A stretch of DNA of 64,000 nucleotides from Liriodendron chinense. Lineage: Eukaryota; Streptophyta; Magnoliopsida; Magnoliales; Magnoliaceae. A program made the position numbers and the translations under genes. The stretch spans positions 6,819,966 through 6,883,965 of the forward strand of contig ML058433.1 of the NCBI GenBank assembly GCA_003013855.2. The letters run 5' to 3'. Shown piece by piece: positions 42,556 through 52,910 of this stretch. The number at the start of each line of letters is the position of its first letter. The first letter of the stretch is position 1. The notes under the pieces were generated by a model. That model was not told where the DNA came from. It was given only the letters and a program-made list of their open reading frames with translations, and did no database searches.

Positions 42556-44503
42556 TGTTAGTGCACTTTTCCGTGGCATACTAGTGCACCTTGTTTGTCA
42601 ATCACTTACGTCTGTGAGTCTAGTGTCGGTTGAGCCCAATGAAGACAAAGACCAAAGACTCAAGACGGACCGGCCGCATCAAGGAAGAAGTTTCAGGTAA
42701 AAGCGATGCCTTGGTGCCTTAACCTTAACCAAAACCCATCCCCTTTGTATCTTTGATGACCTTGACCATATTGGAGTACATTTAGGCATCATAGATAGGC
42801 CCTAGGTGTCCCATGTGATCACCCCATCCTTGGCCAATATGGACAGGCTGATGCACGACGTGGTCAGCAATATGCAGGGGAGATCCAAGCTGGTCCGACC
42901 GGTCATGACCGGTCGGCCAGCAGCTTTGCTGCTTATTCATGTGGACAGCCGACCGGTCAAGACCGGTCGGCCTTCTCATACCAGGAAGTCAGCAAGATTG
43001 GCCGACCGATCATGACCGGTCGGCCTGGTAATCTCCTTTGTCCAGCAAGGTGGGCCGACCGGTCATGACCGGTCGGCCAATTTGTTCTTCAAACTGTCCA
43101 GCAGAGGGGTCCGACCGGTCATGACCGGTCGGCCTGTGTATTTCGCCTATGGTATTGGCTGCCTTCAGCAAGGGGATTCGACCGGTCATGACCGGTCGGG
43201 ACAGGTCGGCTTATAGCCGTTTTATGCCCGTTTTCTGACCGTTGGGGCTCTCTTTTCCTACATATAGAACTCCGTATTTGGGCATTGCAAGAGGGATTTT
43301 TGAGGAAGAAAAGCCACCATTGAAGGAGATCTTTTGAGGCTCATTCCTTGACCTATGCAAGGCATCTTCCTTATGCTTTAACACAAGATTAGAGCATTCC
43401 AAGTTCATGAAGAAGATGACCTTCATCCCCTCTTGATCTCTAGAGTTAGGAAGCTTCTTGATTGGCAAATCCGTGTCCTAAACTCGAAGATGAGATCGTT
43501 GTAGGTAAGAGACTCTAGGAAACCCATTCCCTCTAAGTTGTAGAGCTCTTAAACCTACCCTCCTAGCACCTTGGGCATTTCAAGGCATCGCATGCAAGGT
43601 GTTTGATCGAATGTGGCTGAGGCATTGGCGACGCAACGGCGACATGATCGTGGGAGCAAGGGAAGCTGATTGAAGCACGAGAGAGCGGAGATCAAGCAAC
43701 CCAATCCGGCGCTAATCAAGGGGCTCATCCGACAAGTAGGTTGTTTTTTTTAAGAGTCCTATTTTAGAGTTTGTTTTTCGAACTCGACCTAGGGACGTTA
43801 GTCGTTCATTGGCCCGTCAGCCGGGCCTAAACTAAGTCTCCAAGGGGGAGCCTCCGACACGGGAGTAAACGTGCGATTAGGTTGAGAGTTAGCCTATGTC
43901 TAAAACTCCGGATACGGTTGAGAGGTGAACCGGCAAAACCTCCATGTAAAGGTTGAGAGGTGAACCTCATTTAAAACCTCCGATAGTGAATGCCGGTGTG
44001 CTCAAAGGGGTTGAGTACTTGAACCGGGAGTGGAGTAGACACGTAGTCGAACCACTATACATCCTTGTGTTTGTGATTGTTCTTGAGCACATTATATCGT
44101 TGCATTGTTAGTAAAATTGCTTAATTATGAATGCTTGACAGGAATGCATGCTAGGCACTTTTTAGGCATCCTCACACAAGATGTACCTTCACTACTTGTG
44201 TAGACTTGAGCTCATTGATCCACTCTCATAAGTCTACACAAGATGCATAGGCTAGGAGCTTGATTAGTTGAATATTTTCTTTACCTATGCATGCTTAGAC
44301 TAGGATTATTTATTGCTTATACTTTTGCTAGTCTTGTGATTGGACCCACCTAGGCTTGGTAGCCTAAGTGTTCTTGCTTACTTTGTTATATTTGTTGAAT
44401 TGTGCAAGTAGGCGAAAAGAATTTCAAAGGTCCTATTCACCCCCCCTCTAGGTCCATAGACATATCTCCAAGTGTCTCTACTAGCGGTAAAATCGCAATT
44501 TCA
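42556..44503 (+). repeat. 5' LTR of Element C
   Basis: Starts TGTTAGTGCAC and ends GCAATTTCA. It has a palindromic array at 42896-43210, a TATA-like tacatataga near 43259, and a CT-rich end common to copia LTRs. It is related to solo LTR F at both ends. Confidence 0.93.
42896..43210 (+). promoter_or_regulatory. U3 array of GACCGGTC palindromes (Element C 5' LTR)
   Basis: Six palindrome units at about 50-67 bp spacing, the same 18-bp consensus GACCGGTCATGACCGGTC as in the Ty3/gypsy Elements B and D, followed by a trailing half unit (gacaggtcgg). It ends about 50 bp upstream of the TATA-like box. Sequence between units is shared between the two LTRs of C but not, by eye, with B or D. Confidence 0.88.
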
Positions 44504-44505
44504 AT

Positions 44506-44517
44506 TGGTATCAGAGC
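44506..44517 (+). promoter_or_regulatory. Primer-binding site, initiator tRNA-Met type (Element C)
   Basis: TGGTATCAGAGC follows the LTR end TTTCA by two bases. This is the standard copia PBS. Confidence 0.93.
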
Positions 44518-44577
44518 GAGGTTCCTCTTTAAGGGCTTAATTGCCTAGAGGTAGATCCTAAAGAGAAACTTGAAAAT

Positions 44578-45675
44578 ATGTCTAGAGAGGACTCTTCATC
44601 CGTCACTAAGCCTCCTTTATTTGATGGGTCAAATTATCCATACTGGAAAGCCCGAATGCGCATCTTCTTGGAATCCATTGATTCGGATGTGAGGGACATG
44701 GTTGATTTTGGATATGAACCCCCAATGGTCACTATTTCTAAGGAGGGTGAGCCGGATGTTCTCAGGCCAAAAGACAAGGCATTGTGGACTGATCATGAAA
44801 AAGCTCAACGTATTAATAATGCCAAAGGCCTGAATGCTATTTTTTGTTCAGTATCTAGAGAAGAATTTGGTCGAATTCAAAACTGCACTACCAGTAAACA
44901 AGCATGGGATATTCTTGAAGTTACCCATGAAGGTACAAATGTTGTTAAAAATTCTAAACTCCAGCGCCTCTCCACTCTATTCGAAAATATTACTATGGAG
45001 GAGGATGAAACGTTTACTGAATTTTATACCAAACTGAAAAAAATCACAAATGATATGTGGGGCTTAGGGGATCCGGTTCCGAAACATAGGCTTTGTAGGA
45101 AAATTCTGAGATCTCTTCCGGAACGGTTCTCTTCTAAACTCACCACCATTGAAGAGTGTAGGGATCTAAACACAATGAAAGTTGAAGAACTCATAGGTTC
45201 CCTACAAACCTTTGAGCTAGGCTTTAAATCCCCCTCTAGAAAGAAAAACATCGCTTTTAAGTCCTCTCACAAACACAAGAAAATAAAAAATGAGTCGGAG
45301 GAAGATAGCGATGATGAGGATGATGAGGAAGAGAAATTGAACAAAAAATTCAAGAGATTCCTCAAATTTGATAGAGGGAATAGCCGTGATAAGAAGGACA
45401 AGAATGGTGATAAAAGTAAAGGAAAATCATCCATATCCTCATCCGTCCGTTGTTACGGTTGCGGTCGTCGTGGCCATATTGCCCCGGAATGTCCGGAAGG
45501 GCCTAAACTGAAAGGTAAAAAGGCAATGGCTGCCACTTGGGATGATATGGAGGAGTTCGAATCTGGTGACTCTGCTTATGATGAGGGCCAACATAAAGAT
45601 CTTGCTCTCTCGGCCTCCATCACGACCCCTCTACCAGATTATCTAAGAGGGGATCCCAACCGATATCCCTTCTAG
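44578..45675 (+). CDS. gag: Intact Gag of Element C
   Basis: 365 codons with no interruption from ATG 44578, the first ATG after the PBS. The N-terminus FDGSNYPYWKARMRIFL is typical of copia-type gag (UBN2/DUF4219 region). A central helical gag domain includes TSKQAWDILEVTHEGT, TLFENITMEEDETFTEF and ILRSLPERF. A Lys/Glu-rich linker precedes a CX2CX4HX4C zinc knuckle CYGCGRRGHIAPEC (residues about 293-306), which should bind RNA. The C-terminus is short. There is no protease or RT frame after it. An intact frame between LTRs that are about 2% diverged suggests it was kept functional until recently, or is young by chance. Confidence 0.92.
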   Translation: MSREDSSSVTKPPLFDGSNYPYWKARMRIFLESIDSDVRDMVDFGYEPPMVTISKEGEPDVLRPKDKALWTDHEKAQRINNAKGLNAIFCSVSREEFGRIQNCTTSKQAWDILEVTHEGTNVVKNSKLQRLSTLFENITMEEDETFTEFYTKLKKITNDMWGLGDPVPKHRLCRKILRSLPERFSSKLTTIEECRDLNTMKVEELIGSLQTFELGFKSPSRKKNIAFKSSHKHKKIKNESEEDSDDEDDEEEKLNKKFKRFLKFDRGNSRDKKDKNGDKSKGKSSISSSVRCYGCGRRGHIAPECPEGPKLKGKKAMAATWDDMEEFESGDSAYDEGQHKDLALSASITTPLPDYLRGDPNRYPF

Positions 45676-46485
45676 GAGAAGGAGGAGTTCCCAACCCCTC
45701 ACCTCATGCTACATTTTATGAGGGTGTTGTGGAATTTTGCTACCCTTTGACTTTTTAATCTCAACATGGTTAGTGAGGGTAGCTAGTTGTGCTTTTATTG
45801 GAAAATCTGAGGATTTCAGCCTCATTTCTGTGTGTATGGGCAAATCAGAGGATTCCAACCTCATTCGCCCAGATTTTGATGATTTAGCCTTGCTTTTATT
45901 TAATTCATTTGCTTGCTAGATTGTCATCCTGCTTAGATTAGCTAATCATCTTGAGTTTTATGCTTCATTATATGCTAATCTTTGCATTATTTTGGTCTTG
46001 ATATACCAATAGGGGAGTTTGGTTGATTGGGCTATAAGTCCTTTGTGCTTTCAATGCCAATGTATATCCTTGACCAATGTTGCATGATTAACTATGCCTA
46101 GTTAGTTACATTTCTATTGTTAATCATGTTTTCTTAGCTTGCTCCATGTATTTATGATTCATGCACCCTATACTCTCCTAGCTAGAATGTGCTTATAGTT
46201 ATAACTACGACATACTATCTTCTCTCACCTTAGCCTCATTGATATATCATTAAGGCGGAGAGAATAGTTTGTCAATTGCTAACAAAAAGGGGGAGAAAGA
46301 TCAAATCCCACCAAAATGTTTTGTGATGCAGGGATTGACAGGTTGTGGGAGAGCAAACTGAAGCGGAGCAGCTTAGTTTAGGCATGTCAAGAGTCCTGTA
46401 ATTTATTCATTATCATTGTAATATCTTGAACATGTAATTTTTTTTGGTAGGTTAAGTTTTTGTAAGTAATTGACAAAGGGGGAGA
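45676..46485 (+). other. 3' noncoding region of Element C, with PPT
   Basis: About 810 bp with no pol homology in either strand as far as I can see. T-rich, ending with the polypurine tract ACAAAGGGGGAGA (about 46473-46485) next to the 3' LTR. Confidence 0.8.
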
Positions 46486-48434
46486 TTGTTAGTGCACTTT
46501 TCCGTGGCATACTAGTGCACCTTGTTTGTCAATCATTTACGTCTGTGAGTCTAGTGTCGGTTGAGCCCAATGAAGACAAAGACCGAAGACTCAAGACGGA
46601 CCGGCCGCATCAAGGAAGAAGTTTCAGGTAAAAACGATGCCTTGGTGCCTTAACCTTGACCAAAACCCATCCCCTTTGTATCTTTGATGACCTTGACCAT
46701 ATTGGAGTACATTTAGGCATCATAGATAGGCCCTAGGTGTCCCATGTGATCACCCCATCCTTGGCCAATATGGACAGGCTGATGCACGACGTGGTCAACA
46801 ATATGCAGGGGAGATCCAGGCTGGTCCGACCGGTCATGACCGGTCGGCCAGCAGCTTTGCTGCTTATTCATGTGGACAGCCGACCGGTCAAGACCGGTCG
46901 GCCTTCTCATACCAGGGAAGTCAGCAAGATTGGCCGACCGGTCATGACCGGTCGGCCTGGTAATCTCCTTTGTCCAGCAAGGTGGGCCGACCGGTCATGA
47001 CCGGTCGGCCAGTTTGTTCTTCAAACTGTCCAGCAGAGGGGTCCGACCGGTCATGACCGGTCGGCCTGTGTATTTGGCCTATGGTATTGGCTGCCTTCAG
47101 CAAGGGGATCCGACCGGTCATGACCGGTCGGGACAGGTCGACTTATAGCCGTTTTATGCCCGTTTTCTGACCGTTGGGGCTCTCTTTTCCTACATATAGA
47201 GCTCCGTATTTGGGCATTGCAAGAGGGATTTTTGAGGAAGAAAAGCCACCATTGAAGGAGATCTTTTGAGGCTCATTCCTTGACCTATGCAAGGCATCTT
47301 CCTTGTGCTTTAACACAAGATTAGAGCATTCCAAGTTCATGAAGAAGATGACCTTCATCCCCTCTTGATCTCTAGAGTTAGGAAGCTTCTTGATTGGCAA
47401 ATCCGTGTCCTAAACTCGAAGATGAGATCGTTGTAGGTAAGAGACTCTAGGAAACCCATTCCCTCTAAGTTGTAGAGCTCTTAAACCTACCCTCCTAGCA
47501 CCTTGGGCATTTCAAGGCATCGCATGCAAGGTGTTTGATCGAATGTGGCTGAGGCATTGGCAACGCAACGGCGGCACGATCGAGGGAGCAAAGGGACGCT
47601 GATTGAAGCACGGGAGAGCGGAGATCAAGCAACCCAATACGGCGCTAAACAAGGGGCTCATCCGACAAGTAGGTTGTCTTATTTGAGAGTCCATTTTAGA
47701 GTTTGTTTGTCAACTCGCCTTAGGGACGTTAGCCGTTCCTTGGCCCGTCAGCCGGGCCTAAACTAAGTCTCCAAGGGGGAGCCTCCGACACGGGAGTAAA
47801 CGTGCGATAAGGTTGAGAGTTAGCCTATGTCTAAAACTCCGGATACGGTTGAGAGGTGAACCGATAAAACCTCCGTGTAAAGGTTGAGAGGTGAATCTCA
47901 TTTAAAACCTCTGATAGTGAATGCCGGTGTGCTCAAAGGGGTTGAGTACTTGAACCGGGAGTGGAGTAGACACGTAGTCGAACCACTATACATCCTTGTG
48001 TTTGTGATTGTTCTTGAGCACATTATATCGTTGCATTGTTAGTAAAATTGCTTAATTATGAATGCTTAATAGGAATGCATGTTAGGCACTTTTTAGGCAT
48101 CCTCACACAAGATGTACCTTCACTACTTGTGTAGACTTGAGCTCATTGATCCACTCTCATAAGTCTACACAAGATGCATAGGCTAGGAGCTTGATTAGTT
48201 GAATATTTTCTTTACCTATGCATGCTTAGACTAGGATTATTTATTGCTTATACTTTTGCTAGTCTTGTGATTGGACCCACCTAGGCTTGGTAGCCTAAGT
48301 GTTCTTGCTTACTTTGTTATATTTGTTGAATTGTGCAAGTAGGCGAAAAGAATTTCAAAGGTCCTATTCACCCCCCCTCTAGGTCCATAGACATATCTCC
48401 AAGTGTCTCTACTAGCGGTAAAACCGCAATTTCA
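46486..48434 (+). repeat. 3' LTR of Element C
   Basis: The partner of 42556-44503, 1949 bp. Its palindromic array (46827-47141) has the same six units; one unit decayed in the 5' LTR (GACCGATCATG at 43006) is perfect here. Confidence 0.93.
46827..47141 (+). promoter_or_regulatory. U3 array of GACCGGTC palindromes (Element C 3' LTR)
   Basis: Six units, equal in number and spacing to those of the 5' LTR apart from a single-base indel between units. Confidence 0.88.
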
Positions 48435-48439
48435 ACATA

Positions 48440-48916
48440 AAGGGTCCAAATCTGAAAACTTCCTCCGATGAAGTCTCCTACACTCTAGAGGAGTGTTTAG
48501 CGTATTTTGAAGATTGGGATGATCCCATGATTCAGGATATCGTGCATGCTTTGAAGGAGACCCCTCCGGTGCCCAAAAAGCTTCCTTCCACAAAGTGCCA
48601 AACTGAAAAATCAATTGTGGTAGCACCTATGAAATCTGATTTTGTGGAGATCATATCGACTTGTGAAAAAGAAATACAAGTCTCCACATCTCTTTGGTTT
48701 GTTCAAACCGAAGAAAACTTCTGGGATGATCCATACTTGAATAATTTTCGCCCAGACAAGAAGGAAAGGAGATCCATATTCAATGATTTCCAACCAATGC
48801 AATTCTCCTTTCCTAGTACATGTGACAACTCTGAACCCGCTGAAATTTTTCAGCTGGATTTTCAATGGGGTAGAATGATCAATGTCACCAATGTACTTTC
48901 CAAAGCAGGATGGTAG
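48440..48916 (+). pseudogene. Acidic tail of Element B, second half
   Basis: Resumes after Element C: DEVSYTLEECLAYFEDWDDPM, matching Element 1 (SYTLEECLAYFEDW), then CEKEIQVSTSLWFVQTEENF, WDDPYLNNFRPDK and an end at SKAGW with a TAG at 48914-48916. The FWDDPYL...RPDK...RR part resembles the few residues before the integrase zinc domain of Element D (LWDDPYLFKYCPDQIIRR). The frame is open over this whole stretch. No known domain; function unknown. Confidence 0.7.
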
Positions 48917-49209
48917 TTAGTTCTATTGAAAAATTTGTTACACCACTTGATGATCCTGCTCAACTTTGTGCTTTTGGATGATATAATGACAATCGATCTC
49001 CTAGTCTGAGGGAGATCCTCTTTTTACAAGGACAGGTTAGTTATCTTTACTGCTTTCCGTAGATTAGGTTTAGTTTATCTAGTTTTACTGTTTAGTAAGA
49101 TTTAGTTATTGGAGTTGCAGACTTCCATGATCACTATCTCAGGTACTATTGTTCTCACTCTCTCATATGTTACCATTGCTCTCATGTTCATGCTAATTGC
49201 ATATTTTTT

Positions 49210-49245
49210 TACATTGAGGACAATGCAAGATTTGGTTGGGGGGTG
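49210..49245 (+). promoter_or_regulatory. Internal hairpin plus polypurine-like tract (Element B)
   Basis: TTACATTG-AGGA-CAATGCAA (one mismatch in the stem), then GATTTGGTTGGGGGGTG, about 920 bp upstream of the 3' LTR. Confidence 0.6.
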
Positions 49246-49721
49246 GGATGAGATTCCTCATCTAGCATATTGCAACATTTCGAGCCTCACATGCGCAAAT
49301 TTTTTTTCGAATTTTCTAAAATTTCAAAACTCTTTTAGAAAACCTTATTTCCATGCATTCGAGATGATATGAGTATAAGAAGAGGAGATACAAAGTGTGT
49401 GATGTTGTAAGTCTTGAATTTCTCCCAACATAATGGTTTTATATGTTAGTTCCCCTATTGTTGTGATTGATAGAAAATTTGAACACCTTCACACCAAGTT
49501 CACATTACACGATTTTCATGAGTTGACAGGTTTATGTGATTTGTGGATTAGTAGACTTTGATTTAAAGGTGTTGAGCAGCCAAGCTGGGGTATTTGTCCA
49601 TCCTTGTCCATGGGAAAATAACGGAAGATGTGGATTTCTAAAAATCCTATCTAATTTAAAAGAAAAAGGAAAGAAAGGATGAAATCGGGAAGGAAAGAAA
49701 AATGGTGGAAAATTTCAAAAA

Positions 49722-49820
49722 GGGCTACCTATTACCAACCGGGGGATGGTCGAACCGTAACCAAAGCCGGAAATGGGACGTAGTGTGAAAGCCGTCGGAA
49801 GGACGGTAAGGCAAATTCCT
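49722..49820 (+). other. Conserved noncoding block (Element B copy)
   Basis: The same ~100 bp as in Elements 1, D and 3, with the CCGTC/GACGG stem and GGAAG loop intact. Confidence 0.7.
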
Positions 49821-50164
49821 GTCATAGGCTTCTTGTTGCTCTGTGCACTTTAAAATCCTTGGCTTACTTAATCTATAAAGAAGATGATCCCAGAAACTCA
49901 TGAGATGATCTTGCACTATGCACACTAGGTTGAATTTGTTCGAGTTCTTCTATTTATCAATCAATCTGTGGGAACTTCATGTAGACATGTATTATGTTTT
50001 GAGAGTCCAAGGTTTCAGCTTCTATCACCAAATTTCTCCAATTTTTAGACTTGTACATCTTGGAATGGATAGAAACATGGTTTCTGGAAGAGAGTTGGGT
50101 TTGGAGGTTTAAAATTATTCACGCATGTTTTGCTCGGGACTAGCAAAAAGCTGGTTGGGGGGTG

Positions 50165-51616
50165 TGTTGAACCTCCAATTTATACATTGCATTGCCCATT
50201 ACATGACATGGTTTGCATGATTTTCATGATTTAAAGGCCTATCTAACACATGTTTTGTGATTATAGGGGATGAGAGCGGACTTCATTCAATTAGGGATTG
50301 AAAGGATACATTTAGAGCCATTTGGATGAAGGACGAAAGAGGACCAAAGAAAGAAGAACACAAGGAAAAGAGAGAGAAGAGGAAAGAGGAGAAAAGAAAG
50401 AAAGAAGAACAAGTTAAAGAGGAGCCAGACCGGTCTTGACCGGTCGGCCACACAAGCTGAACACATTGAAGAACAGACCGACCGGTCTTAACCGGTCAGC
50501 CATGCACACTGGAAGATGGACAACTTGGTCCGACCGGTCATGACCGGTCGGCTATATACGCTGGAACAAGCCCAATTTGGTCCGACCGGTCATGACCGGT
50601 CGGCTACACTTGCTGGATCAATGGACAGATCAGTCCGACCGGTCATGACAGGTCGGCAGCACTCCCTGGACTGTTTAAAAGGCCAGTCCAACCGGTCTAG
50701 ACCGGTCGGCCCTGCGTAAGAAGAGTTCTTTCTAAATCAGGACTCCGAAAACTGCTGCGCACTGCATAACCTTTCGCAGATTCCGACGCAAGGGAGGTTT
50801 CTTACTATAAAAGGACACCAAGGGGCTCTTCCTAGGTCATAAAAGAAGCTAAGGGACGTGGTTTTGGAGAGAGGAAGCTGTCGTGGAGCATCTGCAACTC
50901 TTCTATTTCCGGTTTTTCTAATTTTATGCTTTTATTCAGAGATTTTAGTTGTAGCATGAGTATGCTCGGCTAGAACCTCTCAGCTAAGGCTGAGAGGTGA
51001 AGCTTGTAGCTAATTCTATGTTAGATTCAGTTTAATTCAAGTAATTTAATTTTAAGTTGAATTTTTTCTTTCATGTTTCAGTTCTAAAAGTGGTAGTTTG
51101 AGATGTTTTATGAGAGTTCATGTGCTCCGGACATGAATTCCTTGCAATTCTCTGAGATTACCATATAATGATGGTTTAGATTCAAATTATAGTAATCCTT
51201 GAGCAGGCCATAGTCCATAGGCATGGCTGTTACTCCACAGGCTATGGTTTTGAATTCTACATTGATTGAATGAACTAGAACTTGGAAGTTCAACTTGATT
51301 TGGATTGAATGTGTGTGAATGCTCTATTTTCCAACTAGATGAGAGATAGGACTTCAAATCTAGTTGTGTTCTCTACTTGGATTGACTGAATTGACATAGG
51401 ATTGCTACAAGTGGATCCTTGAATGCCTTAGTACTTTATATCACTGATTTTCCATTAAGTTGCTGTTTTAGTTAAATACTCAATTGAATTTGATTTTCTT
51501 CCATAAACTGAGTTGCTGGAGTGGTTTGGAAGTTGTTTCTATTTCCCTGTGGATCGACCTCGGTCTTACCGAGTTTTATTACTACATCGCAGCCTTACAC
51601 TTGAGGCGAGCGAACA
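50165..51616 (+). repeat. 3' LTR of Element B
   Basis: 1452 bp, the partner of 38185-39584. The 52-bp length difference is one extra palindrome unit at about 50550-50602. Its end at 51616 is followed by TSD cttgc and then by Element A coding sequence in the frame left off at 38184. Confidence 0.93.
50428..50709 (+). promoter_or_regulatory. U3 array of GACCGGTC palindromes (Element B 3' LTR)
   Basis: Six units at about 50-54 bp spacing. Decay differs from the 5' LTR: units at 50480 and 50637 carry changes not seen in the other copy. Confidence 0.85.
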
Positions 51617-51621
51617 CTTGC

Positions 51622-52910
51622 AAATAGAAGAAGCCGAATCTGGCCCTGACAAACCCTGGTATGCCGACATCAAGCAATATCTCGAAACCCAGGAATATCC
51701 GGAGGCAGCAACAACAACAAATCGTCGAACCATCCAGCGTTTGGCCGGCCAGTTCACTATCAGTGGCGAAGTTCTCTACAAGCGATCCTATAATCAAGTC
51801 CTCCTTTGATGCGTCGACGAAACAAAAGTTGCAAAGATCATGAAAGAAATACATGAAGGAATCTGTGGCCCACACATGAACAGGCACATGACGGCAAAGA
51901 AGATCTTACAACTCAGCTACTATTGGCTCACCATGGAGATAGACTGCTGCCAACACGTCAGAAAATGCTTCAAGTGTTAGGACATGCGAATCAAGTTCAT
52001 GTCCCCTCCTCAGAACTATACAACTTGACAACTCCCTAGCCCTTCTCTATGTGGGGACTCGACATTATTAGGAAGATTAGTGCCAAAGCATCAAACGGTC
52101 ATGAGTACATACTTGTGGCAGTCAACTACTTCACTAAGTGGGTAGAAGCAGCCTCCTACACCATGATTGCAGCATCCCAGGTGATCAAATTCATGAAGAA
52201 CAGCATCATATGCCGGTATGGAATCCCTAATGCTATCATCACAGATAATGGGACCCCGTTCGTCAACAAGAAGATGGATGACTTCCTCAGCAAGTTCAAG
52301 ATTCAACGTCATCAATCGAGCCCTTACTGTCCTCAGATGAATGGTGGGGTAGAAGCCACAAGCAAGACAATCGTTAGGATACTCGAGAATATGGTTGTGA
52401 CTTATTGAGATTGGTCAGATATGCTCCTAAATGCACTTTGGGCCTATCAAACGTCTATACGGTCTGCTACAGGCGTTACTCCTTTCGAGCTTACTTACGG
52501 AATGGAAGCAGTTCTACCAGTCGAGGTGGAAATACCGTCACTAAGGGTATTACTGGAAAGCGAAATTGAAGAAGGAGAATGGCAACGGGCCAGATTCGAT
52601 CAATTACAGCAAGTAGATTAGAAACACATGCGTGCGCTAAGTCATTCCCAGTGTTATCAGAAAAGGATCGCTAGGGCCTACAACAAGAGACTCCGAAAAA
52701 GAAGTTTCAAGGTGGGCGACATGGTCATGAAGAAATCCTACCATCGCACCTTCCGGATCCCAGAGGAAAGTTCAAACCCTCATGGGATGGACTGCTGATC
52801 ATCAGAGAAGTACTTCCTGGAGGCGCCCTTAGACTCACTAGCATGAGAGGGGTGGATCTTCCGGAGCCAATCAATGCCGACAAAGTGAAGATCTTTCACG
52901 GGTAAGTCAT
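51622..52910 (+). pseudogene. Integrase of Element A
   Basis: Continues the pol frame after Element B: ESGPDKPWYADIKQYL, then the zinc-binding region (EIHEGICGPHMN, HVRKCFKC) and the catalytic core with Asp in MWGLDIIRK (about 52050), Asp in IITDNGTPF (about 52240) and Glu in GGVEATSK (about 52350). A C-terminal GVTPFELTYGMEAVLPVE block and a KRSFKVGDMV block follow. Several stops (for example 51806, 51979, 52406, 52619) and frameshifts show it is dead. The family inserts retroelement cDNA into host DNA. Confidence 0.9.

Larger units (their letters stand above)
42556..48434 (+). mobile_element. Element C: gag-only, copia-like non-autonomous LTR element (TR-GAG type)
   Basis: 5879 bp, TSD acata (42551-42555 and 48435-48439). 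The LTRs are 42556-44503 and 46486-48434 (1948 and 1949 bp; by eye 35-40 differences, about 2%, many of them transitions). It has a PBS complementary to initiator tRNA-Met and a PPT ACAAAGGGGGAGA. The 1.98-kb interior carries one gene, gag. With no protease, integrase or RT, it matches the described class of terminal-repeat elements with a GAG domain and would depend on a full copia partner. It lies in the acidic tail of Element B, so it is younger than B. Confidence 0.93.
48917..50164 (+). other. 3' noncoding region of Element B, with polypurine tract
   Basis: Contains the internal hairpin and purine tract (49210-49245), the conserved block (49722-49820), and the 3' polypurine tract GCTGGTTGGGGGG (50151-50163). 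No gene. The layout is the same as in Elements 1 and D. Confidence 0.8.
38185..51616 (+). mobile_element. Element B: RT-less Athila-like Ty3/gypsy element, hosting Element C
   Basis: Flanked by TSD cttgc (38180-38184 and 51617-51621). The LTRs are 38185-39584 and 50165-51616. It has a tRNA-Asp-type PBS, gag, retropepsin, an acidic tail, a long 3' noncoding region and a polypurine tract (50153-50164). Without Element C the interior is about 4.7 kb, with no RT, RNase H or integrase core. By eye the LTRs differ by about 24 substitutions (about 1.7%) plus one 52-bp array unit. Confidence 0.93.

Noticed and set aside
42896..43210. CRISPR-like array (about 22-bp palindromic repeats with about 30-bp spacers)
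   Set aside because: The arrays lie in plant LTRs, repeat in both LTRs with the same spacers, vary in centre sequence, and have no cas genes nearby.
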